In this document: positions 1 to 9,303 of the stretch, piece after piece
Position numbering within the stretch: the stretch's first letter is position 1
Layout of the letters: each line of letters begins with the position of its first letter
Origin: JACCTH01 sp963761985
Lineage (GTDB): Bacteria > Actinomycetota > Acidimicrobiia > Spongiisociales > ZC4RG35
Reading direction: 5' to 3'
Length of the DNA stretch: 64,000 bases
Assembly (NCBI GenBank): GCA_963761985.1
Contig: CAVXIT010000006.1
Span: 53,064-117,063, forward strand
Notes under the pieces: model-generated
The model's database searches: none
What the model saw: only the letters and a program-made list of their open reading frames with translations
Told to the model about the DNA's origin: nothing
Program-made: the position numbers and the translations under genes

Positions 1-2664
1 CTTCAAAGACCCCCTGGCCGGACTTGGCGGCCGCGTGATAGACCACATCTGCACCAGCCCGGTAGAGCGGCTCGGTCTTGGCCTGGCCGAGTGCTTTGCT
101 GTCATATCCGCTGAAATCCCACTCAGGTGCTAGGTACTCCACCAAGATTGCAACATCTGGTCGCACATGTCGGGCTCCGGCCTCGAAACCCGCCTGGAAA
201 TTGAGGATGAGCGGAGAGGGCATACCCCCTACGAAGCCGATGGTGTTGGTTCCGGACCTCAGCGCCGCAATCGCTCCGACCAGGAAGGAACCTTCGTGAG
301 CAGCGAAGTTCACGTATTGGACGTTGGGCTGCTCACCGAACCAGTCAATGAGGGCGAAGCGGTTGTCGGGCAAATCAGAAGCCAACTCGTCGAGGATGCT
401 TCCCGCGAATCCGGCCATGAGCACGAAGTCCCGGACTCCGGCCTCGGCGAGCCGTTTGACGTCGGTGTGGGCTTGCCACCAGTGCGCGACGTATTCGGCC
501 ACCACCCCCTCGCCCAGCTCTGCGGCTGCCCGGTCAAACCCGGCTCCAAGTGCGTCTCGAAAGGAACTGTCGCCCCGACCCGGGCCCTCCGACACGAAAG
601 CGATGGGAGGCAACGCCCGCCGGTCGAGACTCGCCCGCAGGAAGGCGCTTTCCACGGGCGCCAGCGCCATCGTCGTTTCCTGGCTCCAGACCTCGAGCTG
701 CGCGAGCCGGCCACCGGTGAGCAGGTAATCGGGATCATCGCCAGAGGCTTTCCATTCAGCGGCCGCGGCCGATAGAGCTGACCGGCGTTGGAGGTCGGTC
801 GAATGAAGTTCAATCCAGCCGCGGAACCGGTCCCAACCTTCCAGCAGCGCCTCGTGAGTGACCTGGACAGTGGCCTTGCCGGTCAAGGGATCGCGGTCGG
901 CTGTCAACAGGCGGTTGGCAATGAGGGTGCCGAGTACCTCGTCAATCTCTCCTAGCTGGCGCAAGTCGTCGAGGGGAACTCGCCGGCGGGTGGGCTCACT
1001 ACCCCGGTCGTATCGCACCATTTGGAGGAGGAGCCGCTGGGCCGCCTCCTGGCCGTCTGGGTCGAAAGTCTCGAAGAGATGGTCGCTTCGAGTGGTAAGC
1101 GCCCCTTCGAGACCGCCCAGAACGCCATAAGAACCGAGATCGAGCGTCTCCTCCATGGCGACGGTCGAAGAGCTCGGTCAGGGTGTATTGCAACAGGGGT
1201 AGGGCCTGGGCCTCTTCGCCCACATCCGCAATCAGTTGTGCGACCAGCTGAGCCTGCACCTCTACGTTCACTCCGGCTGCCGGTTCGACGATGGCGGCTT
1301 CCAGCTCAGCCGCACTTAGCGGCAAGACGTTGACCACACTCGAGGCGAATACGGGGGCGAAGCGATGGGAGAGCAATGGACGGTCGTAGAAGTCGGCCCG
1401 CAGCGTCAGCACTACTCGGACCCGGCTTCGGGGATCGGTGACCGCGGTGACCAGGCTGTTTAGGAATCGACGTCGCTCACGCTCGGTGGAGAGGGTGAAC
1501 AGTTCTTCGAACTGATCGACAAAGAGCAATAGTTCGCCCCTTTCATCTGCGACGATTCGCAGGGCGACACGCAGCAGTCCGGCCTCGTTTTCGGTGAGCT
1601 GCTCCAAGACCGTGGGTAGCGGAGTCCGCGACACGCGCAGCAACGCCGCTTCGAGTTGTTCGAACGGATGTCGTCCCGGCATCATCGTTGACAGAATCCA
1701 CCGATCCGAGCCTGCAACCCGGCCGTTCCTCAAGGCCGGGATCAGACCGGCCCTGACTGCGCTCGACTTGCCGCTCCCTGAAGGACCGACCAGCGCCAAC
1801 AATCTGCTGCCACCCGATAAGGCGTCGACCATTTCGGAAACCAGCTTGTCGCGCCCAAAGAAATCGCCCGCATCGATCTCATCGAAGGCCCCCAGCCCTT
1901 TGTAGGGGTTGCGCAATGGCGCTTCGCCGACGGCGCGCGGCGACCGCCCAGGTGCCAAAGCTGGGTCCTGCAACAAGATCTGCTCCTCGAGCTGAGACGA
2001 GGTCGGAAGAAGGCTCGACTCCCATCTCTTCGATCAGGAGCTTGCGAAAGTCGCGATAGGTACGCAGAGCCTCCGCCTGTCGGCCACCCCGATAGAGCGC
2101 CAGCATCAGGAGCCGTCGGGGCCCTTCCCGCAAGGGGTCGGCTGCTATCAGGCTATCCAACAGCTCAGGCACTGCCGCGATCCGCCCATCCTCCAGCTCG
2201 GCTTCAGCCAGCATCTCCACTGCCCGCGCCCACAGGCCACGTAGCCGGCGAATGTGTGGCTGTGCCCATTCCTCGTAGGCGAAGTCGGCAAGAGGGTCGC
2301 CACTCCAAAGTCCTAGAGCCGAACGCAGCCGTTCAACTTCCCCGCTCTCGACCATGGCTTGAAATCGATGCGAGTCGAGTTCCTCCGGTTGAAGTTTGAG
2401 AACGTAGCCGGGAGTCTGGGTCTCGATCCGCCCGCCCCCGTCCGCGAAGAGCTTCCGCAGGGCCGAGACGTAAATCTGCACTGAGTGAGCAGCGGTGCGA
2501 GGAGCGGTTTCCCCCCAGATCAGATCAATGAGTCGATCGGTGGCGACGACCTGATTGCTGTTCAGCAGCAGAAGCGCGAGGAGCGCTCGTTGCTTGGCAG
2601 GACCGAGGTCGACGGGTTTCCCTTCGACCTCGGCCTGGACTGTTCCCAATATTCGAAAGTTCAT
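1..2664 (-). CDS. SARP/BTAD regulator - STAND ATPase - BMP ligand-binding fusion (3' end off window, two frameshifts)
   Basis: Three modules are read in order. Residues 1-250 are an OmpR-type winged helix plus BTAD domain (starts MNFRILGTVQ; LWSGDPLADF). Next is a STAND/AAA ATPase with Walker A GPSGSGKSS and Walker B LLLFVDQFEELF, then a winged-helix tail. From about position 640 to the window edge is a BMP (basic membrane lipoprotein) periplasmic-binding-like domain (PIAFVSEGPGRGDSSF, then IGFVGGMPSPLI). No signal peptide or membrane segment is seen, so the binding domain is probably cytoplasmic. The frame shifts near 1990-2000, where SSDLV should run into SQLEEQILLQDPAL, and near 1155-1165. 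BMP domains in other proteins bind nucleosides or related ligands, so I infer a ligand-gated transcription activator. The C-terminus lies outside the window. Confidence 0.85.
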
Positions 2665-2683
2665 CGCACTTGTTCTCCGAACG

Positions 2684-3079
2684 CTACCTAGTCCGCATCT
2701 CCCACTGCTGTTCGTGGTAGTCGACCACCGCCTGCCAGTGAGCCGCCTCGCGGTCCGTTGCCGCGACGCTTTGGGCGGCCAGCATCAACTGATATTGCCG
2801 GGCGTAGTGATTGACGACCTCTCCCCAGTGCGCCGCTTCGGCCGTAGCGCGGGCCTCGCTCATCACCTGGTACCGCGCGGAGTAGTGGTCGACAACCTGC
2901 TCCCAACGGGCTTGCTCGAGTTCCGTACGGCTGGGACCGCCGAGGAGAGCGAACAATCCCGAGCCCACCAGGACCCCGATGATCAAACCAAAGAACACCA
3001 CCCGCTTCTTCGTGCGGGTGCTCGGCTCCAACTCCTGCGGCGTTTTGTCCGCTACTGGCCGAGTGAGTGTGTCCGTCAT
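2684..3079 (-). CDS. small single-pass membrane protein with three WxxVVxxY repeats
   Basis: The 131-residue protein has one transmembrane helix (about residues 27-47, VVFFGLIIGVLVGSGLFALL). Its soluble tail carries three imperfect repeats of about 30 residues, seen as ARWEQVVDHYSARYQVM, AHWGEVVNHYARQYQLM and AHWQAVVDYHEQQWEM. I chose the ATG at 3077-3079 because GGAAG lies 6-7 bases upstream. It sits 20 bases upstream of the SARP-STAND-BMP gene and points the same way, so the two are probably cotranscribed. Family not recognised; a role in membrane signalling to the regulator is speculation. Confidence 0.7.
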   Translation of the reverse strand: MTDTLTRPVADKTPQELEPSTRTKKRVVFFGLIIGVLVGSGLFALLGGPSRTELEQARWEQVVDHYSARYQVMSEARATAEAAHWGEVVNHYARQYQLMLAAQSVAATDREAAHWQAVVDYHEQQWEMRTR

Positions 3080-3201
3080 GTGACGCTTCCTTCCATCGGC
3101 GCCTTTCAGTGGTTGACCGGATGCCTCCCACATGAGCGCCGACACGCAGCACTTTGCGGAAAGTGCCTCTATAGCCTCTAACGAGATGCTCTAGTTCCGC
3201 T

Positions 3202-5955
3202 CTATGCGGAAAACCGATCTAAAACCGCTGCGCTGAGCGGATCGCGCTCCAGAACCCGGTCAGGCGTCGCCGGGAGATTCCGGATCGCAACGCCGATAGC
3301 GTCGCGAATCGCGTTGAGGATCGACGGAGCGGTGGGAATGAGGGCGTGCTCGCCGATTCCTTTGGCACCGTAGGGGCCGATTGGGTCGCCCGACTCCACG
3401 AGGATCGTCACGACCTCGGGGACGTCGCCGAAGGTGGGGATCAAATAGTCGTGCAGGTTCTCGGTGCGGGCCGGGATGTATTCCTCCATCAAGGCCAGCC
3501 CAATTCCCTGTGCGATTCCGCCTTCGATCTGTCCTTCCAACAATGTGGGGTTGACGGCCCGGCCCACGTCGTGGGCAGCGGTGACCTTCAACAACTCCAC
3601 GGTCCCCAACTCGAGGTCGACTTCCAACTCGGTGAGCTGGGCCCCGAACCCGAACATGGCGTACGGCTCACCTTGTCCGTTCTCATCCAGCTGAGTCGTC
3701 GGAGGGTCATAGGTGGCTTCAGCCACCGCCACCAGCCCCCGGTCGTCGGCCGGCAATGACGTGAGCTCAACGCTCTTCATTTCGCCACGGTCGTGGATCA
3801 CCAGGCGCGAACCGTCGAGTTCGAAGGAGGAATCGTCAGATGCCCCGACCAGATCGAGCAGCTGGCGCCGCAACGACCGGCTGGCGGCGAAGGCCGCATT
3901 GCCGCTCACGAAGGTTTGCCGCGAGGCGGAAGTCTTGCCCGCGTCGGGTGTCGTATCGGTGTCGGCCCCGACCCGAATCACCGCTTCGAGCGGCACGCCG
4001 ATGGCATCGGCGCAGATCTGGCTGACGACGGTGTTGGCTCCCTGGCCGATGTCGACCGCACCTTGGAAAAGAACTACCTGCCCATCCCGATTGAGACCCA
4101 CCTTGATCGTCGAAGGGTTGGGAAGAGCGGTGTTGCCACATCCGTACCAGAGCCCCGCCACTCCCACTCCTCGCCGTTTTCCACTTTGGCGCAAGTTGAA
4201 CTCGGCGGCCTCCTCCCTCGCCCTCTCCCAGGTTGGGCGCAACGCGTCGAGACAATCGACATAGCCCACCCCAGCATTGAATACCTGACCCGTAACAGTG
4301 GGTTGGCCGGTTGTGAGTGCGTTACGTCGACGGAACTCGAGTCGATCGATCCCGACTAAGTCAGCCGCTTCGTCGAACAGGCACTCCTGGGCGATTGCCG
4401 CCTGCGGTACTCCGAACCCGCGAAATGCTCCCGACGGGGGGCTGTTGGTGTGGACGGCGGCGGTCCGCGCCCGGTACGCCTCGTACACATACGGCCCGCC
4501 GGCGTGGACCGGGACGCGGTTGGCCACGGTGGGTCCCCAAGAGGCGTAGGCACCGGTGTTAAAGGTGCCGACGAAATCCATCGCGACGAGCTCGCCGGTC
4601 GCTTTGAGTCCGAGCCGGATTGTCATCAGCGCGGGATGACGCTTGGTGGTCGACATCATCGACTCCGGTCTGGTGTAGGTCATCCGCACCGGTCGGTCGA
4701 GGCGCCACGCGGCCAGCGCCAGAAACGGCTGGATCGAAATGTCGAGCTTGCCCCCAAAGCCACCGCCCACTGACGTCGGGACGATCCGCACCTGGGATTG
4801 ATCGAGGTCAAGGATCTCGGCCACTTCGACTAAGTCCATGTGCGGGGTTTGGGTGGTGACATGGATCTCGACCCGATCCCCATCTCGTATGGCGAAGCCC
4901 GCCTCCGGTTCGATATAGGCGTGTTCGATAAACCCGGTCGAGTATTCGCCCTCCAGCACGACGTCGGATCGGGCGAAGCCGTCGTCAAGATTGCCCTGTT
5001 GCACCAAGCCCCGGATGAGGACGTTTTGTTCACGTTCTCGATGGAGTAGCTCGGCATCGTCGGCCATTGCCTCGCTAGGCGTCATCAGGGCCGGCAGCTC
5101 GTTCCATTCGATCGGGAACGCAGCCGGGTCGAATCGTTCCATCGCCTCCTTGTCCCCCACCACGAGGGCGACAGCCTCGCCGCGAAAGCGAACCTCGCGT
5201 TCAGCAAACACCGGCTGATCAGCGAGGGCCACGATCACCCCGAAGAAATTTCGACCGGGGATGTCGTCGGCAGTGAACACCGCCATAACTCCAGGGTTCG
5301 AAACCAGATAGTCATCGAGGTCGCCGAGGACGAAGGAGGCCCGCGCATACGGAGAGCGAATCACCCGGGCCACCAATGCATCCGAAGGGGTGGCGTCGGC
5401 TCCGAAAATGTCGGTTCCGCGAACCTTTGGCACCCCATCCACTCTTGGCACCCGCGCTCCGACGGCTTTTCCCTCGGGTGCCTTCACCGGCTCTTCATCG
5501 AAAGAGGGAGCTGCGAGGACGGCATCGATGATCTTGCGATAGCCCGTGCAACGGCAGAGCACGCCACCCAACGCATCCTTGACGGCCTGCTCCTCGGGCG
5601 CCGGATTGACCGCCAACAAGCCCGCAGCGGCTACGAGCATCCCCGGCGTACAGATCCCGCATTGCGCAGCGCCGTGGTGAAGGAAGGAGCGTTGCAGGCG
5701 TTCAATCCGGCCCGACGCGTCGAGTCCTTCCAGAGTCACCAACTCGTGGCCGCCGAGGCGCCCGACCGGCACGGTGCATGCGTTTACGACGTCTCCGTCG
5801 AGCAACACCGAACATGCGCCACAATCGCCCGCCTCGCACCCGACCTTGGTGGCCGTCAGGCCGAGGTCGTCCCGCAGTACATCGGTGAGCCGCCGCAAAG
5901 GCGATGTGTCGAGTTCAACCGGTTGACCGTTGACGACCAACGAGATGGATGTCAC
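3202..5955 (-). CDS. xanthine dehydrogenase-family molybdenum hydroxylase, fused 2Fe-2S and molybdopterin subunits
   Basis: Residues 1-160 are the iron-sulfur subunit, with cluster ligands C40, C45, C48, C60 and C99, C102, C134, C136. Residues about 165-917 are the molybdopterin subunit, with SVGGGFGGK, the substrate-side motif GAFRGFG and the catalytic Glu in GAKGIGE (E869). The two subunits are normally separate polypeptides and are fused here. The FAD subunit gene lies immediately upstream and the GTG start overlaps its stop in GTGA, so the two are translationally coupled. The family hydroxylates carbons next to N in heterocycles or oxidises aldehydes. The divergent enamidase-like gene points to an N-heterocycle such as nicotinate, but this is inference. 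Confidence 0.93.
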   Translation of the reverse strand: MTSISLVVNGQPVELDTSPLRRLTDVLRDDLGLTATKVGCEAGDCGACSVLLDGDVVNACTVPVGRLGGHELVTLEGLDASGRIERLQRSFLHHGAAQCGICTPGMLVAAAGLLAVNPAPEEQAVKDALGGVLCRCTGYRKIIDAVLAAPSFDEEPVKAPEGKAVGARVPRVDGVPKVRGTDIFGADATPSDALVARVIRSPYARASFVLGDLDDYLVSNPGVMAVFTADDIPGRNFFGVIVALADQPVFAEREVRFRGEAVALVVGDKEAMERFDPAAFPIEWNELPALMTPSEAMADDAELLHREREQNVLIRGLVQQGNLDDGFARSDVVLEGEYSTGFIEHAYIEPEAGFAIRDGDRVEIHVTTQTPHMDLVEVAEILDLDQSQVRIVPTSVGGGFGGKLDISIQPFLALAAWRLDRPVRMTYTRPESMMSTTKRHPALMTIRLGLKATGELVAMDFVGTFNTGAYASWGPTVANRVPVHAGGPYVYEAYRARTAAVHTNSPPSGAFRGFGVPQAAIAQECLFDEAADLVGIDRLEFRRRNALTTGQPTVTGQVFNAGVGYVDCLDALRPTWERAREEAAEFNLRQSGKRRGVGVAGLWYGCGNTALPNPSTIKVGLNRDGQVVLFQGAVDIGQGANTVVSQICADAIGVPLEAVIRVGADTDTTPDAGKTSASRQTFVSGNAAFAASRSLRRQLLDLVGASDDSSFELDGSRLVIHDRGEMKSVELTSLPADDRGLVAVAEATYDPPTTQLDENGQGEPYAMFGFGAQLTELEVDLELGTVELLKVTAAHDVGRAVNPTLLEGQIEGGIAQGIGLALMEEYIPARTENLHDYLIPTFGDVPEVVTILVESGDPIGPYGAKGIGEHALIPTAPSILNAIRDAIGVAIRNLPATPDRVLERDPLSAAVLDRFSA

Positions 5956-6789
5956 GCGGCCTCCGCCAGGCGGCGCAGCGATCGGCGAATCAGGGTGAGC
6001 GTCGCCTCGAGGCGGTAGGAGCCGCTAGCTCTAACGTCGTCGATCGGGGCCAGTGGAGCTAGGTGCTCTTTTGTCGCCAAGGCCTCCAATTCGTTGCTCA
6101 TCCGCCCGCGTAGGTCGGACTCCAGATGGTTGAGTCTCTGTGCCACCGGTGAGCACGCTCCCACCGCGATCGCGCGCGTCGCTAACGGTGCCGTCGCTCG
6201 CAGTCTCAATCATCGATGCCACCATCACGATCGAAATCACGAGATAGCTGCGAGATCCGAGTTTCTGAAAATGAGAGAACGCGTCCTCCCCACCCCGCGG
6301 GACGAGCACCGCGGTAACGAGCTCATCTGGGCGGCGATCGGTCTGCCGATAGCCAGTGAGAAAACTCTGCAGCGGGACGACCCTGCGTCCTGCTTGCGAC
6401 GACAATTCCACTGAGGCGTCGAGGGTCAGCAGCGGAGGAATCCCGTCCGCGGCGGGCGAGGCGTTGCAAAGGTTGCCGGCAATGGTGCCTGCGTTCTGAA
6501 CTTGGATTCCACCCACCGCTCCGGCCGCCGCACGGAGACCGTCGAACTTTGGCGGCAGGTCAGCGTCTCTGATATCGGCCCAGCGGGAAAGGGCCCCAAT
6601 TCGAAAGGAATCGTCGGTGACCGTGATGTCTCGCAACTCATCGAGCTGAGAGATGTCGAGCACCGGCTCGGTTAGTGGGCGTCCCACCCGGGCCGGGTAG
6701 AAGTCGGTTCCGCCAGCGAGCACAGTCCACTTCTGCTCGGCGAACGCGGCCAGGGCATCGTCGAGATCCGAAGGGGCCAGGTAATCCAC
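5952..6789 (-). CDS. FAD-binding middle subunit of the molybdenum hydroxylase (frameshifted)
   Basis: This is the CO-dehydrogenase/xanthine dehydrogenase FAD subunit that passes electrons from the Mo/FeS chain to an acceptor. FAD motifs AGGTDFYPA (about residue 26) and AGTIAGNLCNASPAADG (about 93-109) are clear. The start is GTG at 6787-6789. Near 6180 the frame shifts: upstream reads DGTVSDAR and the other frame continues IAVGACSPVAQRLNHLE to the stop at 5952. Without the shift the protein loses its C-terminal domain. One indel between intact neighbours suggests a sequence error rather than real decay. Expected product is about 280 residues. Confidence 0.88.
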
Positions 6790-6805
6790 CTATCCATTCT
6801 TGCGG

Positions 6806-6856
6806 ACACTCCCCGGAGGGGGGAGTACCCGAGCGAAGCGAGGGGGTAGGGGGCGC
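6806..6856. repeat. GC-rich dispersed repeat, copy 1 (intergenic)
   Basis: This lies in the divergent region between the hydroxylase operon and DUF1185. It contains GGGGGGAGTACCCGA followed by GAGCGAAGCGAG and G-rich tracts. The same two modules, in a different order, occur inside the livG-like gene at 11838-11895. It resembles a REP-type palindromic element. It may also form a hairpin in either transcript leader. Confidence 0.55.
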
Positions 6857-6924
6857 ATCTTGAGTAATGAAAACGCCCCCCTCGGCCCTGGGCCACTCCG
6901 CCTCCGGGACAGCAAGAATGGAGT

Positions 6925-7497
6925 ATGGAGATTCGAAAGCTGGTAACCCTGGTCGACGAGGTCCGCATTGAGGCAGGACGACCGGTCGATCCCCCCATCA
7001 GACGGGTCATTTCCGCCGCGGTTCTGCAAAACCCGCACGCCGGGAGGTATGTCGAGAACCTCGACGACTTGATCGAGGAATCGGTCGGGCTTTCCGAACT
7101 GCTGTCGCGCATCGCGGTCGCGCAACTCGATGGCAAACCGGTCCATAGCTACGGGAAAGGGGCCATCGTCGGTAGCAAGGGCGAGCTCGAGCACGCCGCC
7201 GCGCTTCTTCATCCCAAGTTCGGCAACCCTATGCGCGAAGCCAGCGGTGGAGGCAAGGCCATCATCCCTTCGGCCAAGAAGCGGGGTGGGCCGGGGACTC
7301 CGCTCGACATCCCGCTTCATTACAAGGACGCTGCCTTCGTCCGCAGCCACTTCGACGCGATCGAGTTACGGATCGTCGACGCTCCCACCGACGACGAGAT
7401 CGTGCTGGCGATAGCTGTCACCGATGGAGGTCGGCCCCATCCGCGGGTGGGTGGGCTCAAGGTCGAGGAGATCGTTGGCGAGGACGGTCTCCGTTGA
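6925..7497 (+). CDS. DUF1185 (amino acid synthesis family) protein
   Basis: The 190-residue protein matches the family annotated as amino acid synthesis protein, recognised by GKGAIVG near residue 76, a His-Pro-Lys-Phe-Gly-Asn stretch and the GGPGTPLDIPLHYKDAA segment. Its biochemistry is not established as far as I know. It is the first gene of a rightward run: its stop overlaps the TTG start of the enamidase homologue in TTGA. The ribosome site is weak (GGAGT directly before the ATG). The coupling suggests a role in the same catabolic pathway. Confidence 0.8.
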   Translation: MEIRKLVTLVDEVRIEAGRPVDPPIRRVISAAVLQNPHAGRYVENLDDLIEESVGLSELLSRIAVAQLDGKPVHSYGKGAIVGSKGELEHAAALLHPKFGNPMREASGGGKAIIPSAKKRGGPGTPLDIPLHYKDAAFVRSHFDAIELRIVDAPTDDEIVLAIAVTDGGRPHPRVGGLKVEEIVGEDGLR

Positions 7498-8657
7498 GCG
7501 ATCTTTTTATCCGCAACATCGGCACCATCGTCACCGGCATCATCGACCAGCCGCTCGGTATCGGCAATGCGATCGTCGTCCGCGATGGCATGATCGCCTA
7601 TATCGGCGACGACCCCGATTCGATCGCCGAGGGAATCGAAAAGGTGATCGACGCTTCCGGGGCGACCGTGATGCCGGGTCTATGCGACAACCACGTCCAT
7701 CCGGTGATTGGTGACTACACCCCCCGACAAAGACAAGTCGACTTCATCGATTCATGTCTTCATGGTGGGGTCACGACCATGATTTCGGCCGGCGAACCTC
7801 ATACCCCTGGGCGACCAACGGATCCGGCCGGGGTGAAGGCTCTCACCATCCTCGCTCATAAGTCCTTCGCCAAGCTTCGGCCTTCGGGGGTCAAGGTTCA
7901 CGCGGGGGCGGTCATGCTCGAAGAAGGGCTGACCGAGCAGGACTTCGAAGAAATGGCCGCGGCCGGCGTCCGGCTCGTGGCCGAGATCGGGATCTCGGGG
8001 GTGAAGGATCCGGAGGTCGCCGCCACCATGTCCGGCTGGGCACAAGCCCGAGGAATGAAGGTGATGGTCCACACGGGCGGCGCCTCCATCCCAGGGAGCG
8101 GGGCGATCGGCGCCGACTTCGTGGTGAAGGTCCAACCCGACGTGGCCGGTCACACCAACGGTGGTCCCACCGCTCTGCCGCTGGCCGACGTCGGACGGAT
8201 TTTGGAGGAGACCTCAGCGCGGATCGAACTCGTCCACAACGGCAACGTCAGGGCCGCGTCCGATGTCGCTCGCCTCGTGGCCTCCCGGAAGGAGTTGAGG
8301 CGAATCGTGATCGGGACCGATAGCCCTGCCGGCTCCGGTGTGCAGCCCTTGGGCATTCTCCGCGTGATCTCCTGGGTCGCGTCGCTGGCTCAAGTTCCCC
8401 CTGCGGAAGCGGTAGCCATGGCGACCGGAAATGTGGCCGCGCTTCATGAGCTCAACACCGGTGTGATTGCCGAAGGTCGCGAGGCCGATCTATTGGTGGT
8501 TGACGCTCCGCAAGGTTCCGAGGCGACCGACGCGCTGGAGGCGCTGGCCATTGGCGACACCCTGGCCGTGGCCACGGCGATCATCGACGGTAAGCCGCGT
8601 TTCGAGAAGAGCCGCAACACTCCCCCGCCGTCACGTCCGATCACGATTCCCGTATGA
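7494..8657 (+). CDS. enamidase-like metal-dependent amidohydrolase
   Basis: The 387-residue protein has an amidohydrolase-superfamily TIM barrel. The HxH metal pair is H67/H69 in CDNHVHP. Further candidate ligands are E164, H193 (VMVHTGG), H220 (AGHTNGG) and D276 (GTDSPAG). From memory this spacing closely follows the bimetal site of Eubacterium barkeri enamidase, which opens the ring of tetrahydro-6-oxonicotinate in anaerobic nicotinate breakdown. A TTG start overlaps the DUF1185 stop, and its own stop overlaps the next gene in ATGA. The cluster lacks a recognisable 6-hydroxynicotinate reductase, so the substrate may be another cyclic enamide. Confidence 0.85.
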   Translation: MSDLFIRNIGTIVTGIIDQPLGIGNAIVVRDGMIAYIGDDPDSIAEGIEKVIDASGATVMPGLCDNHVHPVIGDYTPRQRQVDFIDSCLHGGVTTMISAGEPHTPGRPTDPAGVKALTILAHKSFAKLRPSGVKVHAGAVMLEEGLTEQDFEEMAAAGVRLVAEIGISGVKDPEVAATMSGWAQARGMKVMVHTGGASIPGSGAIGADFVVKVQPDVAGHTNGGPTALPLADVGRILEETSARIELVHNGNVRAASDVARLVASRKELRRIVIGTDSPAGSGVQPLGILRVISWVASLAQVPPAEAVAMATGNVAALHELNTGVIAEGREADLLVVDAPQGSEATDALEALAIGDTLAVATAIIDGKPRFEKSRNTPPPSRPITIPV

Positions 8658-9247
8658 GCACCTTCTCCGAGCATCGAATCAAGCGCGGCCTCGATTTCGA
8701 TCCCGAACGAAGCGCGGTCTTGGTGATCGACATGCTCAACGATTTCCTCGAGCCGGAAGGGGCAATGCCCCTTCTCGAGGGCCGTCGGCTCTACGAGCCG
8801 ATCCAGCGGCTGCTGAAGTCTGCGCGCTCGAGCAGGACCCCGGTGATCTGGATCTGCGACGAGCATCTCCCGAGCGACCGCGAGTTCGAGAAGCGATCGG
8901 TCCATTGCCTAAAGGGAACCTGGGGGGCAGACATCGTCGCTGATCTCGGAGCCGACCCCGAGGAGCTGCGGATACCGAAAACCCGCTACTCGGGATTCTT
9001 CGCAACTGATCTCGACGAGCGCCTGCGTCAGCAGGGCATCGAGCACCTCATCCTCACCGGAGTCGTCACCAACATCTGTGTCCGCTCGACGGCCCACGAT
9101 GCCTTCTTTCGGGACTACCGGGTCACCATCCCGGTCGAATGCGTGGCGGCGACCTCCGAGCGGGAGCAGGAGTCGACGCTCTACGACCTGGATACCCACT
9201 ACGCAACGGTGGCGGATCTGGAGGAAGTTCTGGCGATCCTCGCCTAG
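8654..9247 (+). CDS. isochorismatase-family cysteine amidohydrolase A
   Basis: The 197-residue cysteine hydrolase has the nicotinamidase-type triad D26 (VLVIDMLNDF), K109 (IPKTRYSGF) and C142 (GVVTNICVRST), with the family cis-peptide motif GVVTN. Relatives hydrolyse nicotinamide, N-carbamoyl compounds, ureidoacrylate or isochorismate. The ATG overlaps the stop of the enamidase homologue, so it is the third gene of the coupled run. A ring-opening step would yield an amide or carbamoyl product, so cleavage of that product is a reasonable guess. The exact substrate cannot be read from sequence. Confidence 0.85.
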   Translation: MSTFSEHRIKRGLDFDPERSAVLVIDMLNDFLEPEGAMPLLEGRRLYEPIQRLLKSARSSRTPVIWICDEHLPSDREFEKRSVHCLKGTWGADIVADLGADPEELRIPKTRYSGFFATDLDERLRQQGIEHLILTGVVTNICVRSTAHDAFFRDYRVTIPVECVAATSEREQESTLYDLDTHYATVADLEEVLAILA

Positions 9248-9303
9248 GCGCGACGGATGCTGTGATTACGCTCGGACCATTACCTAACAGCAGAGGAGAG
9301 AAG

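Noticed and set aside
3346..4359. long plus-strand ORFs antisense to the molybdenum hydroxylase
   Set aside because: High-GC shadow frames of a gene with clear cofactor motifs.
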